64,000 nt of DNA from Cordylochernes scorpioides (lineage: Eukaryota > Arthropoda > Arachnida > Pseudoscorpiones > Chernetidae): positions 24,800,552-24,864,551 of the forward strand of contig CP092880.1 in the NCBI GenBank assembly GCA_030710605.1. The letters are read 5' to 3'. The notes under the pieces are model-generated. The model worked only from the letters and a program-made list of their open reading frames with translations. It did no database searches and had not been told where the DNA came from. Both the position numbers and the translations under genes were made by a program. Below are positions 11,866-22,998 of the stretch, piece by piece; the first letter of the stretch is position 1; the number at the start of each line of letters is the position of its first letter.

Positions 11866-12680
11866 AGCAAATAAATAAAAGTAAATAAATGAAATTAAAT
11901 AAAAATAAATTACCTTTTAAAGTTATTGCGTTTATTTATTCTGGTCTTCCTCGTAGGTCGCGATCCGCAGTCTTCGTCTAGGTCCTCTCTCGCTCCAATC
12001 TATATATATATAAATGAATGTATGTGTGTGTGTCTGTTTGTTCTTTATGCCTGACCAAACCACTCATTGGAACGCCATGAAACTTTGGGAAGTTATTTAG
12101 TATAGTACTGGGAAGGTTTCTAGCAAATAAAATTTTTGAAATAACTTTTCGCTTTAAAATAATCAAGATAAATATTCTAATTTATCTGTTATAATTCAAC
12201 AATCTGCTCTAAATATTATCATGATGATACGATGATTTTGTAATGTAGAAAATTAGGAAAGACAAAATTCAGGATGACACGGCAATTTATTTGAGACAAG
12301 AATAATGATACAATTCCAAGGCAAGATACTATTCCTTTAACTTCCAATTACCGAGGGAACCAATTAATATTGATTTTATTCAACTTATCGAGTATTTTTC
12401 AAGGGACCGGGAAAAAATGTTCACTTTATCGAGAGATTCGTTAGACAAACCTTTACTCGGGTAAAACCCGGGCGAAGCCGGGTACGTCCGCTAGTAAGCA
12501 ATAAAGATATATGTACAATAAAATATTACAAAAGGAATGAAACTATAAAAAGGAATGATGATAATCTAAATAATCTGTTTTAAATAAAAATAAATAAATA
12601 TGTAATATAAATTTTAAATGTATATTAAAAATAATATTATAAATAATTTTTTAAATACGCGCATTAATCATGATGCAACA
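11773..12680 (-). repeat. 5' LTR of Ty3-A, interrupted by Helitron
   Basis: 908 bp in total, of which 496 bp (11999-12494) are a Helitron. Without it the LTR is 412 bp, against 408 bp for its partner. The ends are TGTTGCATC and GGTGCAACA on the minus strand. Confidence 0.92.
11999..12494 (+). mobile_element. Non-autonomous Helitron A
   Basis: Begins TCTATATATATA and ends CTAG, exactly between an A and a T of the LTR (CCAA/TAAGC), the insertion rule of Helitrons. About 10 bases before the end is a GC-rich hairpin (CCCGGGCGAAGCCGGG), the usual Helitron 3' terminator. The uninterrupted LTR at 9202-9609 gives the empty site. No coding capacity. There is no target duplication, as expected for rolling-circle insertion. 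Confidence 0.93.
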
Positions 12681-12684
12681 ATAT

Positions 12685-13000
12685 ATACTCAACTAAACCC
12701 TTTTGAGAGCGAAATTTACACGTTGCACTTAATTTTTCTATTATATCAAATCATAAAGAAGAAAGGCATGAAATTAAATCGAAGTCACATATGTAACAAC
12801 ACAGTTGCTAAAACGTCACATATAGTTTCAATAATTTGATTTGGTAATTTCACCTTTTATTATTATTTTATATAATAATACAAATTTAATTCCTAATTTA
12901 TTCAGATTTTACATCAGCATTCTCAAATATTTAGGTTTTTCACCATAAATATTTCTCAATTTGTGGTAAATAATGCCTTGCATGCTAAATTCCAAGCATC
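12685..13000. other. AT-rich interval, nothing recognised
   Basis: Unique-looking AT-rich sequence between Ty3-A and the left arm of the inverted duplication. I see no coding or repeat signal. Confidence 0.4.
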
Positions 13001-14105
13001 CTGCCCAATTCACATTGCTGAACTTGAATCCAACCTTCTTCCCCTGCACCTCGGGAGAAAAACGTATCCTCAAAATTCATATTCAAAAAGATTAGCTCTC
13101 CAAAAGAACACCTTACAGGAAATTTTATTAAAAATTGGGTCCCTAATCGAAGACTCGAACGCCCTACTCCTCTCAACACATCTCACAAATTTAATCTTTT
13201 AGACCTCTTTATCAATCCCAAACACAAAACTTTTTACCGTCCTAAAAGAACTTGCAACAAACCCACCTATATCCCTCATTTACCAGCCAATTCCCAAAAC
13301 ATGAAACTCAGCCAGAATTATTTGAAGCTCTTGGCCTCCATTGAGGAAAATAGCTCCCTCTTTGACATCATATTGAAACTGGACTGTCTGGGCAGTGGAA
13401 TTGCTATCTACAAAGATCCTGGAAAAATCTCCCTTTCCCACCCTAGATACCTTTCAGCTTATAAATCAGAACTCTCTGCAATAGATACAGCCAAGCAAAA
13501 TAATAATCTACTCCGCCTAAAGAGCAGCCATTTATACCCTTCAAACCAGCTCTCCAGTCAAGAACCTCTTCTCAAGAGCATCGCTAAGTCTGTAAACGGA
13601 CTCCCAGCCAACAGCTCAGTCACAGTGCAATGGCTTCCAGCTCACGTTGGAATTCCTGGTAATGTGCTGGCAGACTCTCTGGCAAAGGCTGGAGCTCTTG
13701 GCCCACCTGAAGCCAGAGAATCTACCACCCAACTAGACAAAAGAGACCTCCTCCGTACCATCAAAACCCAATGTCTGCAGTAATGGAAATCTAATGCTGC
13801 ACATGACTGGTACAGAATAGGAGAGACAAGCACCAATTCTGTCCTCCCAAGAGAACAACAGTCTTTGATTTCCAGACTTAAGTCATAGGTCATCTAGGGA
13901 CAATGACTTTCCAGAATGGTTGCAAGGTTTTCCCACTATGTACTAAGTACAATTCTCAATCTGCAACCCCAAACTACATTATTGAATGATTTGGCTTATC
14001 CATTGATGAGTTCTAATCATCCCCAACAGATACCATCAACATGCTCTAAAGGCTTGGTACCCTAATGTGATTGTTGAGTGGAGATAAGAAATAAGAAGAA
14101 GAAGA
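13001..14105 (+). pseudogene. Jockey-like LINE, 3' part, copy 1
   Basis: Holds the end of the reverse transcriptase ORF and its RNase H domain. The best-preserved block is at 13301-13783, with QWLPAHVGIPGNVLADSLAK carrying the last catalytic aspartate. Deletions around 13375 and 13490 remove the segments with the first and middle RNase H aspartates that are intact in the right-arm copy. In-frame stops follow (13781). The 3' end is ACCCTAATGTGATT, then GATAAGAAATAAGAAGAAG, a tail shared with SINE-R1. The 5' end is lost at the arm boundary. Confidence 0.85.
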
Positions 14106-14780
14106 GTAAAAAAAAGTCCTCTGAAGCCACTTTGTATTTATTGAGGTTTAGTGTCTATCGGGAAAATGAGGGTCAATAGCTTGAAACGCGTCAACATTAT
14201 TGGATTTTATTAATGAAATATAAAAATATTGGGCCTATTCTTGAATTCTCTTAAGTTTATATATTTATTCTGAGAGATGCCTCAAGCCATCAAAAACTTT
14301 TAATTGCAGGATGAGGAGTTGCCTTTTTTTATTATTGTTTAACCTGTTCCTAAAAATGTCAATCCTGTAACATTTTTTATATACCTTGGGGTTTTCACAC
14401 CTTTACGGATATGAATACACATTCCTTGATTGATTAGAAATCCTCAAATATCAGTTCATTTGGTCATTGTAATAGAGCTTGCAGCACATAGATGAGGGCC
14501 ACCAGCCTGAATGCTAACGTGAAATAGCTTCTTATGGTTAATAAAGAAAGGGTATTTCTTCAATCTGTAATTATTAAGAATCATAGATTATTTGAAATTC
14601 ATTCCGATATATGGTGCAAGCCATCAGAAAATCAGATTTTGTTGTTGAGGTACAGCTTGCACTAGGTAGATGAGGGCCAACAGCTTGAAACATGTACATG
14701 GTAAACTGAACTTTATTAATAAAACAAGATTATTAGGCTTTTATATTGAATAATTAAAATCAATGATAATTGATATTTAT
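14106..14780 (+). repeat. Series of PLE-like tail fragments
   Basis: At least three related blocks, each with a GTCATTG-type lead, a GATGAGGGCCAACAG segment, a CTTGAAACGCGT-type segment and a TTTATTAATAAAA-type end (about 14140-14220, 14465-14560 and 14645-14735). The same blocks are mirrored at 60535-61180, and one is part of the foldback at 34385-34668. They look like Penelope-like element 3' ends but contain no coding sequence, so the class is inferred. Confidence 0.4.
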
Positions 14781-14782
14781 TC

Positions 14783-15085
14783 TAACTCTGCCTTTACTGG
14801 TCCCAAGCCTGGATGAAAAAGGAGGAGGGGGAGCAGTAGCGAGCTTGCTACAAAACTGGACTCAGCTGGCCCGGCTGATCCAGGGATACAGGATTATTCT
14901 GTACTCCATGTTAGGAATGGCTGTACATAACGTCTGTTCCTCATGTCAGAGGCGGTCATTTCTTTTGGAGCTAAGTCGGCCTGTTACTGAGTAGTGTTCC
15001 CTGACGCATTCTACTTCACCCAGTAATGATGGTTGTCAAATCTCCTTTGATGAACTTGACATCATATTATAATTGAATGGAGAGT
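14783..15085 (+). mobile_element. SINE-R1 copy with variant tail
   Basis: R1 head at 14783 and the TGAGTAGTG block near 14985. The tail is degraded (CTTGACATCATATTATAATTG in place of the usual CTTGATACCCTAATG segment). Its mirror copy is at 60236-60526. Confidence 0.75.
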
Positions 15086-16064
15086 ATCTAACGGCGTTTC
15101 ATTATTGTTCATTTTGGCACTCCTGTAGAAGGGCGGTAATACCACAAAGCTTGAGATTGTCATAAAAATGAAAAGAACCTCATCTCCAGAAAATGTTTGC
15201 CCTCATATACAGGAGATTCACATAAAATAGAGAGTTTTGAGTGTATCAAAGTCTATTTCTTCTATAATTTTTGTTTTTCCGCATAAGTAAGCTGGCCATA
15301 CTGACCACGTTTCTGATCTTTTTTGGCAGAACTAAACATACTTGCCACCTTCATTTATTTAACTAACACGAAAATAGAATAGTGAAATGATTCTCATAAT
15401 CATTGTGGCTTCATTATAATTATTTGTTTATTTAAAAGAGGAACATTTTTCTAAAAGTTTAAGAATAACTAAAATATTTCAATGTTGTAAATTAAAAAGA
15501 AAATAAATATCAAAGTGCACAATGCCTAAACAGCCCTCGTTGAAAAACAATAACACTCACGACATTCGCAAAGGCACTGCAAAGTGAAACTTAAACTAAC
15601 CAGAAACCCAAATTGGGCATGCACACCACTCGCATCTGTAATACCTTGTTAGTGGTAAAGTATTATGTAAACAACAGTCAACTGTCAAAATTTAAATTGT
15701 CGAATAATCGTTAGTGTCGAATTATCGATAGTGTCAAATTATCGTTTGTTATTTGATAGGCTGGAGGTCGGGACATCAAATCATTGTCGAATTAGTGTTA
15801 AGTGTCAAATTATCGTGTGTTGAATAAATGAGGTTATACTGTTGATGGGAACATCTGAAACATACAAAGGTGGGAATACAACTTTGCCTGTTAACATTTA
15901 GCTGGGCTTAGTAGGACAGCCTTCATGTCTAGGGTACCAGGAGTACAAGACTTCAGACATACTGTCCTGCCCAGGGTCACCTCCCCGCTACACTGAGGCA
16001 GTTAACAGGACTTGAGGAATAATTATGTCTTAATGCTTTAATACTAGGATTGATACAGTTCATG
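15086..16064. other. Non-coding interval with pogo-like terminal repeats
   Basis: At about 15120-15200 there is a CTCCTGTAGAAGGGCGG...AAAGCTTGAGA segment of PLE-tail type. From 15690 to 15841, several 17-18-bp units of the form GTCGAATTATCGATAGT end in AATGAGGTTATACTG. In the right arm this edge reads TA/CAGTATAACCTCATT at 59394, a pogo/Tigger-type terminus. I could not find the opposite terminus. Confidence 0.45.
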
Positions 16065-16074
16065 TTTTGATATA

Positions 16075-16377
16075 ACTCCGCCTTTGCCCCTCCCAAGCCC
16101 GGATGAAAAAGGAGGAGGGGGAACAGTAACAAGCTCGCTTAAAAACCTGGGCTCAGCTGGCCTGGCTGATAGTACCCTGGAAGGGCTTCTAATCCAGGGA
16201 TATATCAGAGGCGGCCATTTCATATTGGAGCTAAGTCAGCCTGCCACTGAGTAGTGCTCCCAGTCTCAATACCAAAGGGAGACGCATTCTACTTCACCCA
16301 GTCTTGATGGTTGTCAAATCGCAATCTTTACAAGCTTGATACCCTAATGTGATTGAGTGGAGATGAGAAAGAAGAAG
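16075..16377 (+). mobile_element. SINE-R1, full-length copy with target duplication
   Basis: 303 bp from ACTCCGCC to the AGATGAGAAAGAAGAAG tail, flanked by a direct repeat TTTTGATATA (16065-16074 and 16378-16387). The same flanks surround the mirror copy at 58676-59043, so insertion preceded the inverted duplication. Confidence 0.9.
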
Positions 16378-16427
16378 TTTTGATATAGCAGTGCTATGAT
16401 GTTAACCTACAAATAACTTGCTATATA

Positions 16428-16602
16428 CAGTATAAACTCCCTTTAGTGGACACCCTGCTAGCGGACACCTCTCTACAAAGGACAGTTTTCATTTGCAAAA
16501 TTACCATTTTTACAATTTAGCAACTTTCCAGTAAGAGGACACCTCTCCCTAAAGGACAATTCGGCTCACAAATTAGGTGTCCTTAACTGGGAGGTTCTAC
16601 TG
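16428..16602. mobile_element. Pogo-like MITE, 175 bp
   Basis: Starts CAGTATAAACTCCC and ends GGGAGGTTCTACTG, flanked by TA on both sides, with repeated GGACACC segments inside the inverted ends. TA target duplication and CAGTA-type ends fit Tc1/mariner/pogo non-autonomous elements. The mirror copy is at 58450-58623. Confidence 0.8.
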
Positions 16603-16977
16603 TATGAGAGAGAGAGAAGAGTGTCAAGCTTATTTAATATAAAACCAAAGAAATTTATTTTTCATCCTGTTGAATTAAAATCTATGTTAAATTGTAGTTG
16701 GGTCAGATGCTATAAGCAATCCATCGAAATGTGGCCAAAATCAATGATTATCATGGGAGGTTCAAATCTATAAATTCATCATAACATTCATCATAGTCCC
16801 TTTTTTTCATAAATTTAATTGGCAATTATCGATAAAGGTTGTAACAAATAATTTTACTGGCAATGTGTTTCTTTTTATTGAATATAAAAGATCTGTAGAG
16901 ATAATATTTGATGAAAAGAAACACATCGCCAGTAAATTTATTTGTTACAAATTTTAGAGTCTTCTTTCTTCTTATTA
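16603..16977. other. AT-rich interval with a short foldback
   Basis: Contains a GA-run at 16605 (greatly expanded as CT in the right arm). At about 16840-16960 an inverted pair faces each other: TAACAAATAATTTTACTGGC with GCCAGTAAATTTATTTGTTA. It has no coding potential. Confidence 0.5.
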
Positions 16978-17206
16978 TTCTTTGTCTTTGCCGGTCCCAA
17001 GCACGGATTAAAAAGGAGGAGGGGAGCAGTAACAAGCTCACTAAAACACCTGGGCTCAGCTGGCCCGGCTGATAGTACCCTGTGAGGGCTCCTGATTCAG
17101 GGATACAGGATGAGCAGCGTTTGTACTCCATGTTAGGAGCGGCTGCACATGGCGTCTGTTCCTTATGTCAGAGGCGGCCATTTCTTTTGGAGCTAAGTTG
17201 GCCTGC
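16978..17206 (+). mobile_element. SINE-R1, 3' truncated at satellite junction
   Basis: Begins at the R1 head and stops inside the CCTGCTACT segment, where satellite starts without a gap. The identical junction occurs in the right arm at 57803-57809. Confidence 0.8.
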
Positions 17207-18036
17207 TACTTACTGCACTCTAACTCCTTACTGCGTTTTAGGATTACCTACTACACTCTAATTACTTACTACGATTTAGGATTACCTACTGAACTCTAAC
17301 TCCTTACTGCGTTTTCAGATTACTTGCTGCACTCTTATTTTTTGCTGCGTTTTAGGATAACCTACTGTACTCTTATTTTTTGCTGCGTTTTAGGATTACC
17401 TACTGCACTCTAACTCCTTACTGCGTTTTATGATTACCTACTGCACTCTTACACCTTGCTGTGTTTTAGGATTACCTACTGCACTCTTTCTCCTTGCTGC
17501 GTTTTAGGATTACCTACTGCACTATTTCTCCTTGCTGCGTTTTAGGATTACCTACTGCACTCTAACTCCTTACTGCGTTTTAGGATTACCTACTACACTC
17601 TTACTCCTTTCTGCGTTCCAGAATTACCTACTGCACTCTTACTCCTTACTGCGTTTTAGGATTACCTACTGCACTCTTTCTCCTTGCTGCGTTTTAGGAT
17701 TAACTACTGCACTCTTACTCCTTTCTGCTTTTAGGATTACCTACTGCACTCTTTCTCCTTGCTGCGTTTTAGGATTAACTACTGCAATCTTACTCCTTAC
17801 TGCGTTTTAGGATTACCTACTGCACTCTAACTCCTTACTGCGTTTTATGATTAACTTCTGCACTCTTACTCTTTACTGCGTTTTAGGATAACCCTACTGC
17901 ACTCTAACTCCTTACTGCGTATTATGATTATTTACTGCACTCTTACTCCTTACTGCGTTTTAGGATTACCTATTGCACTCTTACTCCTTACTGCGTTTTA
18001 GGATTACCTACTGCACTCTTACTCCTTACTGCGTTT
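17207..18036 (+). repeat. 38-bp satellite array B
   Basis: About 22 copies of the same 38-bp unit as array A, in the same orientation. Some monomers carry a TTATTTTTTGCTGCG variant that also lies at the edge of the right-arm satellite (57615-57680). It is bounded on both sides by pieces of SINE-R1. Confidence 0.95.
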
Positions 18037-18042
18037 GTACGA

Positions 18043-18392
18043 AGCAGCAGCAGCGTTTGTACTCCATGTTAGGAGTTGCTGCACATGGTGTCTGTTCCTC
18101 ATGTCTGAGGCGACCCTATTTTTGGAGCTAGGTCGGCCTGCTACTGAGTAGTGCTTCCAATCTTGGGCGACTGCTTACAACCAACATAACTGGGTGAAAC
18201 AGAATGCGTCTGCCTTTGTCATTATTTCACCCAGTCATGATGGTTGTAACCAGTCGCCAACTTCTACTCACCATGATTATTAAGGAATTGTACCACGTAT
18301 ACTTGAGATGATAAAAAATGTCGGTTGTCAACTCTACAAGCTTGATACCCTAATATGATTGGGTGAAGATAAGAAAGAAGAAAAGAAATGCA
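18043..18392 (+). mobile_element. SINE-R1 long subfamily, 5' truncated
   Basis: Starts at GCAGCGTTTGTACTCC, about 125 bp into the SINE, directly after satellite. It contains an internal small inverted insertion (GGGCGACTGCTTACAACC at about 18164) and ends in the GATAAGAAAGAAG tail. Confidence 0.75.
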
Positions 18393-19464
18393 TTTGAAGA
18401 GATAATAAGATGCTCATTTACTATAATCGCACCCTCCTTCATTGTTGTCACAAATATTCTATTTTAAGATAATGAAAACCCTCCAAATATATAGAGTAAC
18501 ATTCATTAACTATTTTTCATGGGAGTTAATATTGCATATACCGCATGAATGCCAAGTTATAAATAAGGGACTCGGTGACATATAAGAAGGTAGCTTAAAG
18601 AAAGACAATTACCTAAATGTTAACTAGACATGGTAAGGGCTCCAGGTGATATCTAGATACATAACACAGAGGGGGTTAAATGTATACTATCTCACCCCGT
18701 CATGTATTGCTACACCCCTGACCCCAACTTCCCAATTCCGACAGCTCGCTTTAGAGTTTCTATTGCCAACAAAGTAGAATTGGAGTGGACTAGAGATTGA
18801 AAACAGCACTGTTGGACACTGACAACGCTGAAAGCCGGACTTACGTCAACACGCGAGGTCTCCCGTCGGAGTTTTGCGCCAGATCCAACAGCCTAGTAAT
18901 CAGTACCTAGTCCTAGGTCAGTGGAGCGAGCAAGCTATCGGAGGGGAAGTTGAGTATCATTCCACGCTATGTGAATACACAGGGTTAAAGTAGTAGGGTC
19001 CCCACCCCCTTCACAGCGTGGAAATTACCAATGACCAAAGCGGGATAGTCTAGGGCGGCTAATCGTCGCAGTGGCCACCACAGGGGTGTAAGCACTAAAC
19101 ACCGACCCGCTGTCCACTTCCCTATGCTGTCTATTCACTATCTAGATCCTGCAACAATGGCATTAGTAGAGCTGGATCTCAGGGAAGTCACACTGTGAGT
19201 CTCTCCATCTGGAACATCTGTTACACACAGCAGCCTAGCACTAAGACTTTATGTTCAACAGATTGCTATTGTCACCGAGTCCCTTTGTTATCCTTGGCAT
19301 TCAAGCGGTTTGTAAGTTTTTTATCTACCATATTCTTGGTAATTTGAATTTAAAAGTTTAAACTTCACAACCAAGACAAATAACTAAAGATTATGTTCAT
19401 AGATAAACTAAAATACCCATTCCAAGAGTCTAGCATCAGTATCACTATAAAATAAAGATCGAAA

Positions 19465-19578
19465 ATACAATATAACAGCGGTATGGTAGATTAAACTGGC
19501 GAAACCGCTGGAAGGTTTCACTACTGATGAGCCATGCCCTGCCATTAATTTTTCCATTGCAGTAAGGGCAGTAGAAAT
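19465..19578 (+). other. Conserved CTGATGAG stem-loop, copy 2
   Basis: CAGCGGT (19476-19482) pairs with ACCGCTG (19504-19510), and CTGATGA lies at 19524-19530. The candidate inter-loop pair TGGT/ACTA is kept through a G-T wobble, and GCCAT replaces GCCAG opposite CTGGC. Confidence 0.6.
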
Positions 19579-19858
19579 TGCTTATTTTTAAAAGAATCAT
19601 ACGCGTTAATAATAATTTTGAAATTTTAAAACACATGTATTATTCGACAGAGTTCATAGAATTTATATAGACAAAGTACTAGATGTAAGAGAGTTGAATG
19701 ATTTAGATCAGGGAACAAACGATGTCTCACTTCTGTAAAGTTGAGTATCGTTTAGTTGAGATGTCTTCTGTGTGGATATATCTGATATAAAATCCTACCT
19801 GATTTCTTCAGCATAATTGATTTAAACTTGCATTGAAGTGATTGCTTCTTCTTTAATA

Positions 19859-20567
19859 CTAGCGGATGTACCCGGCTTCGCCCAGGTTTTTCTCGAGGGA
19901 ATGTTTGTAGTCTAGTAATAAGAAAATATACTACACCTAAAAACTATCAGAGAAAAGAGAAACCACGGAAGGTGAACAGAAAAATGCTTACAATGGATGT
20001 TATGTTTACGATATCGAGTTAAATAAAAACAAAGATAAAATTTGCATATGTTGGTCACTATAAATTTGTATATTTGTTAGGCGATATTAGAAACATGATA
20101 AAACAATTGGGTATTTAAAAACAAATGTAGAAATAAAAGTTGAAGTATAATAAACAATGTTTAAGATTAGCTTTAATTATTAATCAAGATTGTGTGTGAA
20201 TATGTGAGAAATATGTAATATCGTTGTTGTTTTCTTGGCCGACTGTTTTACATATAGTGTTATCTTAAAATTGCTTGTTTTGAATATTTTTAGATTGAGA
20301 TTATTAGCTAGTATGTAAAAAAATTAACTCTGTTGAAATTTAATTTTGTATTTATATATAAATAAAATTAACTCTGTTAATTTTGTTTGTATTTAATCGA
20401 TAACAGCGAAGTTATGCATGTTAATGTTAGGAAATCTATTTTGATGTTAAGCAAAACCTGCTCCATCTCGTTTTACATAAATGTTGAAAATTTTGTTGAA
20501 ATTGATGCATTGTAACGAACGTTTTTAGTGATGTCCACTTATGAAATTTCCATTTTATTAATATAGA
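19859..20567 (-). mobile_element. Non-autonomous Helitron, minus strand
   Basis: Read on the minus strand it begins TCTATATTAATAAAATG and ends in a GGGCGAAGCCGGGTAC hairpin segment followed by CCGCTAG. It lies between A (19858) and T (20568). Copy 1 of the segmental duplication lacks it, which dates it after that duplication. Confidence 0.88.
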
Positions 20568-20969
20568 TTCAATATATATGTTTCACTTGTAAATTCTTGT
20601 TGGAATCTTATATGCATATAATAATCTGGCTTTTATTGATCTATCAAGAAATTGGGTTGGCCAAATATCACGGAGCAAGCTAAATAAACGTATAGTTTAT
20701 TTTTGCTCCACTAGATGGCGCTCTGCCATCTAAAAAGCACATGTGCTCGTGGTCAGGATATGCCTTAATTATTTTTAATATCAACATCTGACCTTTTATT
20801 TTCTATTGTTTTTTCATATATTAATCTATTGAGTTTCTTGCTGAATTTTCAGGATTCCAACTTGAGATATTTTTATTCTTCTTATCACCATTATAGATTT
20901 CATGATCATCAGAATTTATACAGGTTCCATATTTGTAGTATGAATAGTTTCTGTTACCCATGGTAACTC

Positions 20970-22400
20970 TCTTCACCTTTAGCAGAAATAGTAATGAGAA
21001 AAATAGATAAAACAATAACCAACCTTTTTCCCACAGATATCATCATTTGGCAGAGATACATAGACGACATCTTTTGTATAGCCAACTCTGCCAAAATAGA
21101 TACCATTTTTACCCAACTAAAGTCCATACATAATGATATTGATTTTACCATAGAAACAGAAAACAATAAGACCTTACCATGTCTAGATGTACTTATACTA
21201 AAAACACAAAACCAATATACAACATAAATATACCATAAGCCAAACTCCACTCCAGATTATATACACTTTTCCTCTTATTGCCCCCTCAGTCACAAGATCA
21301 ACACTGTAAAAACCCTCTCAAAACGAATATATACACATTGTTCCACCCAACTCTCAAAAGATACAGAAACCCAATTTTTGATCAATAAACTCACTTCTAG
21401 TGGATATCCGAAAAACTTTATATTAAGACATTTCCATCATCCCTCTCTTATAAGAAATAATCATGTTTATAAATCAATATGTATATTCCCCTATTCCCAT
21501 AGTAGTACCAATATAGCCAGAATTTTAAGCAAACACGGTATAAGAACATACTATGAAAGCAACCCGAGTATATCAACCATAATAAGAAACCCTATTACAA
21601 GAAACAGTATTCCTATAACAAAACTATACAATAGCAAAGCAGTATATTCCATACCATGCAACCAATGTAATAATGTATATGTAGGTGAAACAGGCAGACA
21701 TATAAAAGATAGAATAGACGAACATAGAAGAAATATTAAAAACAAAGACCCCAAATCTCTAATAGTACAACATATTAGAAACACAGATCACGATTTCAAC
21801 CTAGCAAACCCTAATATTCATTATACAAACATGAATAGTAAATACAAAAGATTGATACTGGAAGCACTGATTTCATCAAAATATAATAGTATAAATAGAC
21901 ACATAGATATCCCGGAGACATATGATAGGCTGGTCCAAATACTAAAATAGAATTATCCGTTTTCTCTTCATTACACCACTTAACAATTTTGCCTATAATA
22001 ATATAAACCAATTTAAAAAAAAATACATAGCAATAATTTTTCTTAAATAATAAAATATAAAACTACATAAATAATCCTAGATATGCAAAAAATAGCTTAT
22101 ATATATGTATAGATAAATATAGGGCATATACTGGATATAAATTATTGATCAACTAGTATTTATAGGGGCAACACGCCTCTCTTTATCAGGGCTTTTCTTT
22201 GATTTAAACTAAATCACGTGGGCATGCGATCCACTCGTGCTGTGCAAGACCAAAGCGAGAAACCATTTAAAGAAAATATTTATAACTGTAAATACATGAC
22301 TACTTAAAATTATATCTATTATTCCTGTAGAAGGGCAGCTTACACCCGAAAGCTCGAATTTATTTTTCAAATAAAGAAGCTTATCCTTTTTGAATCTTTT
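20970..22400 (+). mobile_element. Penelope-like element, 5' truncated
   Basis: About 1.4 kb inserted in the duplicated segment. Copy 1 lacks it: homology breaks at about 20965 and resumes at about 22405. It carries the end of a reverse transcriptase joined to a GIY-YIG endonuclease. The 3' region includes CCTGTAGAAGGGCAG and AAATAAAGAAGC. 5' truncation is common for these elements, which prime at the target. Confidence 0.9.
20979..21950 (+). pseudogene. Penelope-like RT/GIY-YIG endonuclease fragment
   Basis: One continuous frame apart from a single TAA at 21225-21227. It opens in the RT palm (LAEIVMRKIDKTI), with the catalytic YIDD at 21057-21068 and the LDVLI-type segment after it. The second block (21378-21950) holds the GIY-YIG nuclease: VYSIPCNQC at about 21642 and YVGETGR at 21678, including the CxxC pair seen in Penelope-like enzymes. 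The family's enzyme makes a nick and copies RNA at the target. The upstream RT fingers are missing, so this copy is inert even apart from the stop. Confidence 0.9.
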
Positions 22401-22998
22401 CGTTATTATATTTCTTCTATGTTTTATTTTTAAATATTTCCTTGTGTTTTAGATTTGTTGTCGTGGAGAATCTGACATTCTAAATTTCAACAAATTATCA
22501 AAGATAATCTCTTAATTTATCAATGTTTTATTCTTCTTCAAAACTTGGTACTTCGAATAAAGATTTATTTTGTACTAAATACTAATTTTTGAACTTTAAT
22601 AATTTTATTAAACAAATTTTAAGCTATATTTGCAGAAAAAAAGATATAAATATGATTCACTTGAAAAGTTTGAAATTGTATATATTTTTTCTAACTAAAG
22701 ACTACCATTGTTGTTATACCAAACCTTTTAAGTTTAAAAATAAAATGAAGACATGACTAAAAATGATCTTAAATATCTTCATATTATTCTTTTTACATGG
22801 ATATTAAGAATTTGTCTATTTTAAGAACGTCATTCCTCTAGGATTGCGCTACATTAGAGGTCACTTTTAAAGATATCAAACAAATCTAGTTCTTAAGATC
22901 TTTGATATTTTTTATTATTTTAAATATGAAATTATCTATTTAATTTACATGGGATGAAATAAAATATATGAAACAAATGATTTTCAATAAGATTTTGC

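Larger units (their letters stand above)
9202..12680 (-). mobile_element. Ty3/gypsy element Ty3-A, internally deleted
   Basis: A minus-strand LTR retrotransposon bounded by LTRs at 9202-9609 and 11773-12680, with a 4-bp target duplication ATAT at 9198-9201 and 12681-12684. A polypurine tract (read on the minus strand GGAGAGGGGGAAG) abuts the 3' LTR. The internal region is only about 2.16 kb, under half of a complete Ty3 internal region. Protease, nearly all of reverse transcriptase, and the integrase catalytic core are missing. It could move only with proteins supplied by a relative. A Helitron sits inside the 5' LTR. Confidence 0.93.
13001..17400 (+). repeat. Left arm of long inverted duplication
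   Basis: Collinear with the reverse complement of 57609-62350. Shared in order are the Jockey-like LINE 3' end, the PLE-like tail series, SINE-R1 copies, the GTCGAATTATCG repeats, the 175-bp MITE, a SINE truncated at CCTGCTACT and the first satellite monomers. Divergence is visible in every segment (point changes, a C-run and a CT-run present only on the right), so the duplication is not recent. Confidence 0.92.

Noticed and set aside
16826..17131. Small conserved protein beginning MEYKRCSSCIP (also at 57877 and 58886)
   Set aside because: It is the antisense strand of SINE-R1. Its recurrence follows the SINE copies, and the frames differ or break in other copies.
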